DNA of 64,000 bases, from assembly GCF_003865365.1 (NCBI RefSeq), contig NZ_RQVR01000002.1, positions 248,001 to 312,000 on the forward strand, in the 5' to 3' direction. Position numbers and translations under genes: made by a program. Shown one piece after another: positions 15,974 to 24,460 of this stretch (positions are counted from its first letter, which is position 1; each line of letters opens with the position of its first letter). Source of the DNA: Flavobacterium macacae (GTDB taxonomy: Bacteria > Bacteroidota > Bacteroidia > Flavobacteriales > Flavobacteriaceae). The notes beneath the pieces are model-generated. The model was not told where the DNA came from. It worked only from the letters and a program-made list of their open reading frames with translations, and searched no databases.

Positions 15974-15995
15974 AAGCCTTTCTTTCGAAAGGCTT
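15974..15995 (-). terminator. Terminator of tRNA-Asp
   Basis: A 9-bp stem AAGCCTTTC / GAAAGGCTT with a 4-nt loop. On the minus strand it lies 12 bp past the tRNA and runs into T residues (A run 15970-15975). The rest of the 15845-16166 gap holds this tRNA, its promoter and a weak hairpin near 15864-15894 that may end the DUF456 transcript. Confidence 0.85.
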
Positions 15996-16006
15996 CCCCA
16001 ATTTAG

Positions 16007-16080
16007 CGGTCTGGACGGGACTCGAACCCGCGACCCCATGCGTGACAGGCATGTATTCTAACCAACTGAACTACCAAACC
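16007..16080 (-). tRNA. tRNA-Asp (anticodon GUC)
   Basis: The acceptor stem pairs GGTTTGG (16080-16074) with CCAGACC (16014-16008), with discriminator G at 16007. The anticodon loop CTGTCAC between CATGC and GCATG gives GTC. The T arm is GCGGGTTCGAGTCCCGT. No CCA is encoded. 74 nt. Confidence 0.96.
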
Positions 16081-16098
16081 AGCGCTTAATTGCGAGTG

Positions 16099-16128
16099 CA
16101 AATATAAGACTCTTTTTTGCTTCTGCAA
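16099..16128 (-). promoter_or_regulatory. tRNA-Asp promoter (TTG-N19-TATATTTG)
   Basis: On the minus strand, TTG (16128-16126), a 19-bp spacer, then the perfect -7 box TATATTTG (16106-16099). The bases after it, CACTCGCAATT, match the tRNA-Leu start region except for one base. Confidence 0.8.
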
Positions 16129-16166
16129 GCGTTTTTTGAAAATAATTTCAAGTTTTTTTTCAAGTT

Positions 16167-17093
16167 TTATCCAAACAATTGTTTTTCAACTAAATATGTA
16201 GTCAAAATTTTTTCAAAATTTTCACCCGTTGCCACTGGAACGTACTTGATTTTGTTTTGGGCACAAGTCAAAGCTAACTTCTTAAAGTAACTTTCTGCTT
16301 TTTTTTCATATGCGTCCTTGATATTTTCAGAGAATAAATTAACTTCTTCACCACTTTCAAGGTCAATAAACTTTCTTGGCGTGCTGTCAAAATCAAAATT
16401 CAACTCGGTTTTAGAATCGATTACGTGAAAAAGAACCACTTTATGTTTGTTGTGTTTTAAATGTTGCAACGCATTTAATAGCGTTTCTTCATTGCCCGGC
16501 TGAAACATATCTGTAAAGAGAATGATCATCGAGCGACGGTGCATCTTTTCGGCAATTTGATACAAGAACGTCACCGTATCTGTGTTTTTTGAATGTTTCG
16601 GTGCTGTCAAAAGATCTTCCAGCTTGTTTAAAAGCATGCGGTGGTGGCGTTCGCTCCCTTTTTCTGGCGCGTAATATTCGTAAGAATCAGAATAAATGCT
16701 TAAACCCACGGCGTCTCTTTGTTTTTTAAGCAGGTTCATCAATACGGCCGAAGCCAGGACAGAGAATCCGATTTTGCTTTCATAGAACTCCTGTTTGTCA
16801 CTCAACTGAGGATAATGCATCGACGAAGAGTTGTCTATTATAAGGTGACAGCGAAGATTGGTTTCTTCTTCATAGCGTTTGGTGTACAGGCGGTCGGTTT
16901 TAGCGAACAACTTCCAGTCGATGTGTTTGGTGCTTTCGCCGGGATTATAAACTTTATGCTCGGCAAATTCTGCCGAGAATCCGTGGAAGGGACTTTTATG
17001 CATTCCAGAGATGAAACCTTCGACTACCTGGCCCGCCAAAAGTTCAAGGTGCTGAAAGCTAGCTATTTTTTTTATTTGAGATTCAATCTTCAT
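16167..17093 (-). CDS. DUF58 domain-containing protein
   Basis: A 308-residue cytoplasmic protein of the DUF58 family, which has a vWA-like fold. The DUF58 signature VYNPGESTKHIDWKLFAKTDRLYTKRYEEE lies near residues 47-77, and MIDAS-like residues follow in LIIDNSSSMHYP. DUF58 proteins are commonly encoded with MoxR AAA+ ATPases and BatA/BatB proteins in Bacteroidota stress-tolerance clusters. None of these follows here: the 3' side is tRNA-Asp and the 5' side is a repeat element and trxA. It appears monocistronic in this window. Confidence 0.88.
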   Translation of the reverse strand: MKIESQIKKIASFQHLELLAGQVVEGFISGMHKSPFHGFSAEFAEHKVYNPGESTKHIDWKLFAKTDRLYTKRYEEETNLRCHLIIDNSSSMHYPQLSDKQEFYESKIGFSVLASAVLMNLLKKQRDAVGLSIYSDSYEYYAPEKGSERHHRMLLNKLEDLLTAPKHSKNTDTVTFLYQIAEKMHRRSMIILFTDMFQPGNEETLLNALQHLKHNKHKVVLFHVIDSKTELNFDFDSTPRKFIDLESGEEVNLFSENIKDAYEKKAESYFKKLALTCAQNKIKYVPVATGENFEKILTTYLVEKQLFG

Positions 17094-17209
17094 AAATCAA
17101 ATGTATTGAAAGATTCAATGATTAAAAAATTTAAAAATTACAATTTGTAGGTTTAAATTTAGGTAACGGTTGGAACCATCGTTTCCTAAAATTCAGATAG
17201 TTGCCCCAA

Positions 17210-17286
17210 TAGCCCTGATACGGCAATTGTTTGAGCTCTTAAACCGGCGGCCAAACCGGTTTAAAGCGAGTTGCCGCAGCAGGAAA
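17210..17286 (+). repeat. Dispersed hairpin element, copy B
   Basis: Shares TAGCCCTGAT at the left end and GCAGCAGGAAAA at the right end with copy A. Its stem is quite different: CGGCAA / TTGCCG at the base and TTAAACCGG / CCGGTTTAA at the tip. It lies between DUF58 and trxA, in a 283-bp gap that shows no gene. Confidence 0.75.
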
Positions 17287-17323
17287 ACGGATCACTGCAA
17301 ATACCTGGCCTTTCGCTTCAAAA

Positions 17324-17355
17324 CATAAAAAAAGGCTCAACTTTCGCTGAACCTT
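17324..17355 (-). terminator. Terminator of trxA
   Basis: AAGGTTCA / TGAGCCTT stem (one G-T pair) with an 8-nt loop, followed on the minus strand by a seven-T run. It lies 21 bp past the trxA stop. Confidence 0.88.
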
Positions 17356-17376
17356 CTTAAAAACTTTTGCTTTCGA

Positions 17377-17697
17377 TTATTTCAATAATGCGTCGATTGC
17401 GTCAGTATAATTTTGTTTTGGAGCTACTCCAACTTGTCTTCCTACAACTTCTCCGTTTTGGAAAACCAACACCGTTGGAATGTTTCTAACGCCATATTTT
17501 GCAGCAAATTCTTGGTTTGCATCAACATCAACTTTTCCTACAACGGCTTTCCCGTCGTATTCTTCGCTGATTTGGTCAATGATTGGACCTACCATTCTGC
17601 AAGGTCCGCACCACGCTGCCCAAAAATCTACTAATACTGGTTTATCTGACTTTAATACTACTTCTTCAAAAGTAGCATCTGTGATTGCTTGTGCCAT
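17377..17697 (-). CDS. trxA: Thioredoxin
   Basis: A 106-residue cytosolic thioredoxin with the active site WCGPCR at residues ~30-35. DFWAAWCGPCRMVGP precedes the family cis-Pro loop RNIPTVLVFQNGEVV. Length and all key residues are normal. It reduces protein disulfides using electrons from thioredoxin reductase, which is not in this window (the TrxR-like protein at 29219 is better read as a ferredoxin reductase). It is followed by its own terminator and preceded by dnaE, whose stop is 117 bp away on the same strand. Confidence 0.97.
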   Translation of the reverse strand: MAQAITDATFEEVVLKSDKPVLVDFWAAWCGPCRMVGPIIDQISEEYDGKAVVGKVDVDANQEFAAKYGVRNIPTVLVFQNGEVVGRQVGVAPKQNYTDAIDALLK

Positions 17698-17813
17698 ATT
17701 TTTATTCTTTTAGTTTACTTTTTAAGCTACAAAATTAGTGATTTAATCTGTAATTTTTTGTTAATTGAAAATCAGTTTTGGTTATAGTTGAATTTACAAA
17801 AAATATTTCTCAA

Positions 17814-20800
17814 TTAGTTCAGTTTGAAATTTAAATTTAAACTTTCTAATTCGCGGAGCAGTTCGCTTGAAATATTTACCTTCAATTTTCGGCTTGGCAT
17901 GGAAAGATAGGTAATGACTTTTGTCTCTTCCACAACCGTTGGAACGGCTAAATTCATTTCAACCTCGGGATTTTCATCACCGATTTCTGCATCAGGAATC
18001 ACTTCATCAGCGATAACCTCAACCACTTCTGCCGGAATTTCGCGGGTTGTCTTTTCAATTTCCATTACTTCAAAAGTCACGTTGTTATCCCCCGCATTCG
18101 AATGAAAAATATGGCTCAGTTTGGTAATCATCTCTGACTGAAATTCTCTGATATTTAAAGTAATGATCAATTTTTTAGCAAAACTTCCCAAAACGTCCTG
18201 CAATTGTTTTGCTTCTAAAAACTGCATCCTGGCCTCTGATTTTTTCCCGGTATCGCGGTTTACCCAACCTTCTTTGACATTGATCTTAAAGTAGATGAAC
18301 TGGTTGTTCACCAAGAAATGCCTGAATTTCAAATATTCTTCATTAAACATTCTGAATTCATAACTTTCATCATAACCTTCTAACGTAAACATCGCCCAAT
18401 CTTTTCCGTTTTTTGCGGTTCTATATTGCACATTGGTAATAATTCCGGCAACGGTAAGGTTTTTCCCCACGTGTTGTTCCAAATTTTTCAAGTGTTCTAA
18501 TTTGGCATTGCAAAAATATTTCATCTCAAATTTAAAATCGTCAAGCGGATGTCCGGAAATATAAATCCCCACGACCTCTTTTTCTTTAGCCAATTTTTCC
18601 ATCGTGCTCCAATCGTCACAAGGCGGTACCACAGGTTCTGGAATCTGAACGTCACTGGCTTCTCCAAACAAGCTTACTTGCGATGAATTTTCGTTTTCTT
18701 GAAATTTAGAACCATATCGAATTGCTTTTTCATAAAAAGTAATTCCGTCACCTTCATCATGGAAATATTGTGCGCGATGCGCTTGAAAACAATCGAAACC
18801 TCCCGCCAAAGCCAAATTTTCAAAAGCTTTTTTATTGGCGGCACGAAGGTCAATTCTTTTAGCCAAATCAAAAATAGACTTATAGTTGCCGTCTTTTCTG
18901 CATTCCACAATCGTTTGGACCGCTCCAGAACCAACGCCCTTGACAGCGCCCATTCCAAAACGAACGGCATAATTTTCGTTTACCGTAAATTTATAAAACG
19001 ACTCGTTCACGTCAGGACCCAAAACCTGCAGTCCCATGCGCTTGCATTCTTCCATAAAAAAGGAAACCTGCTTGATGTCATTCATATTATTTGACAAAAC
19101 CGCCGCCATATATTCAGCAGGAAAATGTGCTTTCAGATAAGCGGTTTGGTACGCAATCCACGCATAGCACGTAGAGTGCGACTTGTTAAAGGCATAACTC
19201 GCGAAGGCTTCCCAGTCTTTCCAGATTTTTTCTAAAACAACCGAATCATGTCCTTTTGCCGAAGCTTGTTCCACGAATTTTGGCTTCATTTTATCCAAAA
19301 CGTCTTTCTGTTTTTTACCCATCGCTTTACGCAAAACGTCGGCTTCCCCTTTTGTAAAGTCAGCCAAAGATTGCGACAAAAGCATCACCTGCTCTTGGTA
19401 AACCGTAATTCCGTAGGTTTCTCCCAAGTATTCTTCGCAGGCATCTAAATCGTATTTGATTTCTTCTTCGCCGTTTTTTCTTCGAACGAAAGAAGGAATA
19501 TATTCCAAAGGTCCCGGGCGATACAAGGCATTCATCGCAATCAAATCTCCAAAAACCGTCGGCTTCAGATCCTTCATATATTTTTGCATTCCCGGAGATT
19601 CATATTGGAAAATTCCAACCGTTTCCCCTCTTTGGAAAAGCTCATACGTTTCAGGATCATCAATCGGAAAAGTGTCTGGATCTAATTCAATTCCCGTTCT
19701 GTATTTTACAAGTTTAACCGTATCTTTAATCAAGGTAAGGGTTTTCAAACCCAAGAAGTCCATTTTCAGCAATCCGGCACTTTCAGCCACCGAGTTGTCA
19801 AACTGCGTCACAAACAAATCAGAATCTTTCGCGGTTGTTACCGGAACGAAATTCGTAATATCAGACGGCGTGATGATGACACCGCACGCGTGAATTCCGG
19901 TATTCCGCATTGAACCTTCCAAAATTTTTGCCTGCTGGATGGTCTCTCCTGCCAAATCGCCACCGTTTGCGATCGCAATTAATTCTTTAATTCCATCAAA
20001 TTCATCCGAACGAAGCGCTTTTTTGACGTCTTCTTCTTTTTCAGAAATAAATCGCGCCAGATTCCATTTGGATGGCATCATTCCCGGAATCAATTTCGCA
20101 ATTCTATCGGCTTCAAACAACGGCAAATCCAACACACGAGCCGTATCACGAATCGCTGACTTGGTCGCCATTTTGCCATACGTGATAATTTGGGCCACCT
20201 GATTTTTACCATATTTGTTGATTACATAATCCATTACGCGTCCACGTCCTTCATCATCAAAATCGATATCAATATCGGGCATCGACACACGATCTGGATT
20301 TAAGAAACGCTCAAAAAGCAAGTCGTATTTAATGGGGTCAATATTTGTAATTCCCAAACAATAAGCAACCGCAGAACCCGCCGCAGAACCACGGCCCGGC
20401 CCAACCGAAACGTCCATCTTTCTAGCTTCGGCGATGAAATCCTGACAAATCAAAAAGTAGCCAGGATATCCAGAATTCGAAATCGTTAGTAACTCAAAAT
20501 CCAATCGCTCCTGAATCGATTCTGTAATATCACCATATCGTCTTTTTGCGCCCGTCATAGTTAGGTGGCGCAAATAGTTGTTTTCTCCACGGACACCGCC
20601 GTCAGCTTCATCTTCAGCCACGACAAATTCTTCAGGAATATCAAATTTTGGAAGCAGTACATCGCGATAAAGCGAGTAGATTTCAACCTTGTCAACGATT
20701 TCCTGAATATTGATAATTGCATCGGGCAAATCAGAAAACAATTTTTTCATATCGTCTTGCGACTTGAAATAATATTCCTGATTTGGCAATCCATAACGAT

Positions 20801-22340
20801 ACCCGCGGCCACGGCCGATTGGCGTTGCCTGTTTTTCGCCATCTTTTACACACAGCAAAATATCATGCGCATTGGCATCTTCCTTATTAAGGTAGAACGT
20901 ATTGTTTGTGGCAATCAGCTTGACGTTGTGTTTTTTTGCAAATTCAACCAGTGTTTTATTGACACGATTTTCATCTTCTTGATTGTGGCGCATAATTTCG
21001 AGATAAAAATCATCTTGAAATTGTTCTTTCCACCAAATTAAAGCTTCTTCGGCTTGGTTTTCACCCACATTAAGAATTTTACTCGGAATTTCTCCGTATA
21101 AATTTCCGGATAAAACCATAATGTCTTCCTTATATTGTTCCACAATGGAACGGCTGATTCTTGGAACATAATAAAATCCATCCGTGAAAGCGATGGAAGA
21201 CATTTTGGCTAAATTGTGATAGCCTTTTTTATTTTTTGCCAAAAGCACAACCTGGTTTCCGTTGTCTTTTTTGGTTTTATCTAAGTGATTGTCGCAGATA
21301 TTGAAAGTACACCCTACGATTGGTTTTATTTCAGTCTCCGTAGGCTCTTCGCCACTTTCAACTAACGCTTTGTTTTTACCAGAAGCCGCTTTATTATGAT
21401 TCATCACGGCGCTCACAAAGTGAAAGGCACCCATCATATTTGCCGTATCGGTCATCGCCACGGCTGTCATCTTATTTTTAGCTGTCGCCGCAACAAGATT
21501 CCCGATTCCGATGGTAGATTGCAATACCGAAAACTGCGTGTGGTTGTGCAAATGTGAAAAAATAGCTTCCTTAAAATCTCTTTTATCTGATTCAGAAACG
21601 GTTGTTTTTCTATCAAAAGACTCTAAGGCTTTTAATTGCTCGCGAATTTTATCAGAAGCCGCTTTTAAATTGATATGTTTTAAACCAATTAATTTAAACT
21701 CTTGCGGATTTCTATTTTTGAAATCTTCAAAATAACTAGCAGGGACATCAAGTTCTTCTTTAGTAAAAATTTCTCTTCTGACTAATTCTAAAAAACAGCG
21801 CGTGGTTGCCTCCACATCGGCAGTTGCATTGTGCGCTTCAGAAAAGGGTTTATTAAAAAGATAACTGTGCAATTCAGTTAAGGTAGGAAGCTTGAATTTT
21901 CCTCCTCGCCCTCCGGGAAGCTGCAATAACGAAGCGGTAACTTCGGTACAAGTATCTAAAACAGGCATCGAACTCATTTGGGAATGAACTCCCAATCTAT
22001 GAAATTCAGCACCCATAATATTGACGTCAAAACCTAAGTTTTGACCCACAATAAATTTTGTCTTGCTTAGCGCAATGTTGAATTTCTCCAAAACTTCTGC
22101 CAAAGAAACTCCGTCTTGCATTGCTAATTCTGTCGAAATTCCGTGGATTCTTTCGGCATCATACGGAATATTAAAACCTTCTGGCTTGACCAAATAATCT
22201 TGATTTTCAATCAAATTTCCCATTTCATCGTGCAGTTGCCACGCAATCTGAATGCATCGGGGCCAGTTATCTGTATCGCTAATTGGAGCGTCCCAACGCT
22301 TTGGCAATCCGGTGGTTTCTGTATCGAATATTAAGTACAT
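17814..22340 (-). CDS. dnaE: DNA polymerase III subunit alpha with N-terminal exonuclease domain
   Basis: A 1508-residue replicative polymerase. Residues ~1-180 are a DnaQ/epsilon-type 3'-5' exonuclease (FDTETTGLPKRWDAPISDTD, then HNATADVEATTRCFLEL). The PHP domain begins near 262 with SHLHNHTQFSVLQS. The polymerase acidic triad lies in MPDIDIDFDDEGRGR near 686-700, and a C-terminal OB fold (LTVAGIITNVQYRTAKNGK) lies near 1310. The proofreading fusion is normal for Flavobacteria and explains the length relative to ~1160-residue E. coli DnaE. The Glu/Val-rich tail precedes a short C-terminal segment. It looks intact throughout. Confidence 0.96.
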   Translation of the reverse strand: MYLIFDTETTGLPKRWDAPISDTDNWPRCIQIAWQLHDEMGNLIENQDYLVKPEGFNIPYDAERIHGISTELAMQDGVSLAEVLEKFNIALSKTKFIVGQNLGFDVNIMGAEFHRLGVHSQMSSMPVLDTCTEVTASLLQLPGGRGGKFKLPTLTELHSYLFNKPFSEAHNATADVEATTRCFLELVRREIFTKEELDVPASYFEDFKNRNPQEFKLIGLKHINLKAASDKIREQLKALESFDRKTTVSESDKRDFKEAIFSHLHNHTQFSVLQSTIGIGNLVAATAKNKMTAVAMTDTANMMGAFHFVSAVMNHNKAASGKNKALVESGEEPTETEIKPIVGCTFNICDNHLDKTKKDNGNQVVLLAKNKKGYHNLAKMSSIAFTDGFYYVPRISRSIVEQYKEDIMVLSGNLYGEIPSKILNVGENQAEEALIWWKEQFQDDFYLEIMRHNQEDENRVNKTLVEFAKKHNVKLIATNNTFYLNKEDANAHDILLCVKDGEKQATPIGRGRGYRYGLPNQEYYFKSQDDMKKLFSDLPDAIINIQEIVDKVEIYSLYRDVLLPKFDIPEEFVVAEDEADGGVRGENNYLRHLTMTGAKRRYGDITESIQERLDFELLTISNSGYPGYFLICQDFIAEARKMDVSVGPGRGSAAGSAVAYCLGITNIDPIKYDLLFERFLNPDRVSMPDIDIDFDDEGRGRVMDYVINKYGKNQVAQIITYGKMATKSAIRDTARVLDLPLFEADRIAKLIPGMMPSKWNLARFISEKEEDVKKALRSDEFDGIKELIAIANGGDLAGETIQQAKILEGSMRNTGIHACGVIITPSDITNFVPVTTAKDSDLFVTQFDNSVAESAGLLKMDFLGLKTLTLIKDTVKLVKYRTGIELDPDTFPIDDPETYELFQRGETVGIFQYESPGMQKYMKDLKPTVFGDLIAMNALYRPGPLEYIPSFVRRKNGEEEIKYDLDACEEYLGETYGITVYQEQVMLLSQSLADFTKGEADVLRKAMGKKQKDVLDKMKPKFVEQASAKGHDSVVLEKIWKDWEAFASYAFNKSHSTCYAWIAYQTAYLKAHFPAEYMAAVLSNNMNDIKQVSFFMEECKRMGLQVLGPDVNESFYKFTVNENYAVRFGMGAVKGVGSGAVQTIVECRKDGNYKSIFDLAKRIDLRAANKKAFENLALAGGFDCFQAHRAQYFHDEGDGITFYEKAIRYGSKFQENENSSQVSLFGEASDVQIPEPVVPPCDDWSTMEKLAKEKEVVGIYISGHPLDDFKFEMKYFCNAKLEHLKNLEQHVGKNLTVAGIITNVQYRTAKNGKDWAMFTLEGYDESYEFRMFNEEYLKFRHFLVNNQFIYFKINVKEGWVNRDTGKKSEARMQFLEAKQLQDVLGSFAKKLIITLNIREFQSEMITKLSHIFHSNAGDNNVTFEVMEIEKTTREIPAEVVEVIADEVIPDAEIGDENPEVEMNLAVPTVVEETKVITYLSMPSRKLKVNISSELLRELESLNLNFKLN

Positions 22341-22470
22341 GGCTAGAAATTAGGGTTTTATATTTTTGAGAAATCAAAAAGCATGATTGACAAAATTAAG
22401 TTATTTTTTTGGAAAAAATAGGAGGTTCCGTTATCAACCGGGAAAATAATTTCGTTGCCATAAAGGCATA

Positions 22471-22494
22471 AAAAAACCACGCTAAAAGCGTGGT
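22471..22494 (-). terminator. Terminator of the RRM protein gene
   Basis: An ACCACGCT / AGCGTGGT stem with a 3-nt loop, followed on the minus strand by a T run (A run 22470-22476). It lies 22 bp past the stop codon. Confidence 0.88.
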
Positions 22495-22515
22495 CTTTCT
22501 TACTATATTTTGGGT

Positions 22516-22923
22516 TTAGTATCCTCCTCTGTTTCCACCACCACGGTTGTCTCCACCACGGCTGTTACCACCATATCCACCACCGCTGTTGCGATCGTTT
22601 CCGTATCCACCACGGCTTCCACCACGTGAATCTCCACCACCACGGTTTCCACCGCCATTAAAGCTTCTTCTTTCTCCTTCTGGTTTTGGCTCTGATTTGT
22701 TAACTACAATAGCACGTCCTTGAACAGTTGCTCCGTTTAACTCGTCAATAGCTTTTTGACCTTCTTCATCATTTGGCATCTCTACGAAACCGAAACCTTT
22801 ACTTCTTCCAGTAAATTTATCTGTAATAATTTTTACAGAATCAACTGCTCCATAAGCCTCAAAAGACTCTCTTAAATCTGCTTCCTCAATACTGAATGGA
22901 AGGCTTCCAACGAAAATATTCAT
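22516..22923 (-). CDS. Glycine-rich RRM RNA-binding protein
   Basis: A 135-residue protein. One RRM occupies residues ~1-78, with RNP2 IFVGSLPF at the start and RNP1 RSKGFGFVEM near 40-49. The remaining ~50 residues are a Gly/Arg/Asn-rich tail of GGGNRGG-type repeats. The ATG at 22923 is chosen because RRM proteins of this type begin MNIFVGSLPF; the ATG 24 bp upstream adds only MYNYNSVH. Such proteins bind single-stranded RNA and often respond to cold in bacteria, but no cold-shock element was identified here. Confidence 0.92.
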   Translation of the reverse strand: MNIFVGSLPFSIEEADLRESFEAYGAVDSVKIITDKFTGRSKGFGFVEMPNDEEGQKAIDELNGATVQGRAIVVNKSEPKPEGERRSFNGGGNRGGGDSRGGSRGGYGNDRNSGGGYGGNSRGGDNRGGGNRGGY

Positions 22924-23046
22924 ATGTACACTATTATAATTATACAAATGTAACTTAAAATAAATTGTAATCTACTATCAGTTAGGATATTTATATTTAA
23001 ATTTTTGTTAAATCGACAAAGCGCCGTTACTTATAAAAGTTAAATA

Positions 23047-23112
23047 TAGCCCTGATTGCCTCGACCATCCTTTTATTCTGGGATGCAAAAGAAAAGATAC
23101 TGAAGCGAGGCC
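23047..23112 (+). repeat. Dispersed hairpin element, copy C (right end missing)
   Basis: Starts TAGCCCTGATTGCCTCG. The GCCTCG at 23058-23063 pairs with CGAGGC at 23106-23111, and ATCCTTTT pairs with AAAAGAT inside. The usual right end (AGCAGGAAA) is absent. It lies between the lipoprotein and RRM genes. Confidence 0.6.
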
Positions 23113-23144
23113 TCAATTTCATTAAACAAAACCTCATGTATTGC

Positions 23145-23183
23145 TCAAAAAAAATCCCCATTACTGTAAAGCAATCGGGATTT
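23145..23183 (-). terminator. Terminator of the 23202-23654 lipoprotein gene
   Basis: On the minus strand AAATCCCGATT pairs with AATGGGGATTT (one mismatch) around a 10-nt loop and runs into eight T. Confidence 0.8.
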
Positions 23184-23201
23184 GAATTTATATTTTCTTT
23201 T

Positions 23202-23654
23202 TTACTGTGCCGCCTGAATCGGTACGTGATAAAAAACACCATTGATGTAATTTAAAACAGCGCCTCCTGCTCCTGGCGCATTGAATTCAAATGTTCCTGT
23301 CACCGTTCCAACGGGACTGATCTCCACAACGATTTCACCATCGCCAAGTCCAGCTCCGGTTGCGTATTCAGAATTGATTCCGTCAGCAGAAAAGGTATAG
23401 CTTGCCGCGTTTGAATTATCTTCTCCTAAAGTGTAAACTCCTGGCTCTACCGAAGACGTCTTCAATGTAAGGATTTCAAATGGTGTTACCGCCGTGATTG
23501 TCAATGTGTTTCCGACAACTACAGCCGATGAAGAAGTCGCTCTCCAAAAAGCGCCGTCTTTTGTTCCTTGAACAGAGGGATTATTAAAAGTAGCATCGTC
23601 TTCACAAGATGAAAAGGCTAGCACAAGCACCAAAAGCGATAAAATCTTTTTCAT
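23202..23654 (-). CDS. Small lipoprotein, possibly DUF6252 type
   Basis: A 150-residue predicted lipoprotein. The signal peptide MKKILSLLVLVLAFSSC ends in a clear lipobox followed by EDD, the acidic residues common in Flavobacteria surface lipoproteins. The body is beta-rich and ends TGTFEFNAPGAGGAVLNYINGVFYHVPI, a pattern I associate with DUF6252-like proteins, in which a small beta domain is followed by a GTFxF strand. The ATG at 23654 was taken because an upstream in-frame ATG adds a non-signal MKTYIHTIY. Monocistronic; function unknown. Confidence 0.75.
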   Translation of the reverse strand: MKKILSLLVLVLAFSSCEDDATFNNPSVQGTKDGAFWRATSSSAVVVGNTLTITAVTPFEILTLKTSSVEPGVYTLGEDNSNAASYTFSADGINSEYATGAGLGDGEIVVEISPVGTVTGTFEFNAPGAGGAVLNYINGVFYHVPIQAAQ

Positions 23655-23808
23655 ATAAATAGTATGGATATAGGTCTTCAAAATTTTGTAACGACAAAAA
23701 TAGTTTTTTAAAGAATATATGCTAATGAATTTTTAAAAAATAACAACTTTTAATGGAAACATTATAATTTTAAAATCCAAAAAAAGATAAAAGTTGCAGT
23801 CAAAATAG

Positions 23809-23866
23809 TTTGTATTGCAAAGTTTTGTATATTTGCACCCTTAATTAACAGAGGTCGAGAACCTCT
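23809..23866 (+). promoter_or_regulatory. rpsP promoter and 5' leader hairpin
   Basis: A perfect -7 box TATATTTG (23828-23835, TTTG 15 bp before it) is followed by CACCC, then by a hairpin AGAGGT-CGAGA-ACCTCT (23850-23866) that would start a few bases into the transcript and end 17 bp before the ATG at 23884. It could protect the 5' end or act as a ribosomal-protein autoregulatory leader. I cannot match it to a named RNA family by eye. Confidence 0.55.
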
Positions 23867-23883
23867 AAATTTAATCTTAGATT

Positions 23884-24447
23884 ATGTCTGTAAAAATTAG
23901 ATTACAAAGACACGGTAAAAAAGGAAAACCTTTTTACTGGGTTGTAGCTGCTGATGCACGCTCAAAAAGAGATGGTAAATTCCTTGAAAAAATCGGAACT
24001 TACAATCCAAACACAAACCCTGCAACTATCGACTTAAACATTGATAGCGCTGTACAATGGCTTCACAATGGTGCACAGCCAACGGATACAGCTAGAGCAA
24101 TTCTATCTTACAAAGGAGCTTTATTGAAACACCACCTTGATGGAGGAGTTCGCAAAGGTGCTTTGACTCAAGAGCAAGCTGACGAAAAACTAACCAAATG
24201 GTTAGATGAGAAAGCTGGAAAAGTTGACGCTAAAAAAGATGGCCTTTCTACTACTAAAGCAGATGCAAAAGCGAAAGCTATTGAAGCTGAGAAAAAAGTA
24301 AACGAAAGCCGTATTGCTGCTGCGAAACAAGCGGAAGCTGATGCTGCGAAAGCTGCCGAGCCTGCTGTTGAAGAAGAAGTTGCTGAAGTTGAATCAACTG
24401 AAGAAACTCCTGCTGCAGAAGAAAACAACGAAGAAACTCAAGCTTAA
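23884..24447 (+). CDS. rpsP: 30S ribosomal protein S16 with C-terminal extension
   Basis: A 187-residue S16. Residues 1-~85 are the conserved ribosomal domain (VKIRLQRHGKKGKPFYWVVA, then YNPNTNPATIDL, then DTARAILSYKGALLK). The remaining ~100 residues are an Ala/Glu/Lys-rich low-complexity tail (AKAKAIEAEKKVNESR, then EEEVAEVESTEETPAAEEN). S16 in most bacteria is about 80-90 residues. Long tails of this kind occur across Flavobacteriia. It binds 16S rRNA in the 30S body. rimM follows after 13 bp, an operon conserved in bacteria. Confidence 0.96.
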   Translation: MSVKIRLQRHGKKGKPFYWVVAADARSKRDGKFLEKIGTYNPNTNPATIDLNIDSAVQWLHNGAQPTDTARAILSYKGALLKHHLDGGVRKGALTQEQADEKLTKWLDEKAGKVDAKKDGLSTTKADAKAKAIEAEKKVNESRIAAAKQAEADAAKAAEPAVEEEVAEVESTEETPAAEENNEETQA

Positions 24448-24460
24448 TTTTGATGCGATA

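Noticed and set aside
17413-17713. Two open frames antisense to trxA
   Set aside because: Shadows of a highly conserved thioredoxin gene; no domain in either.
23027-23242. Open frame antisense to the lipoprotein gene's 3' end and across element C
   Set aside because: It spans a terminator and a repeat, has no recognisable domain and its codon use is unlike the neighbours. It is a chance frame.
24314-24460. Upstream extension of rimM inside rpsP giving a Leu/Lys-rich leader
   Set aside because: The extension is just the S16 low-complexity tail read in another frame. The family start is the ATG at 24461.
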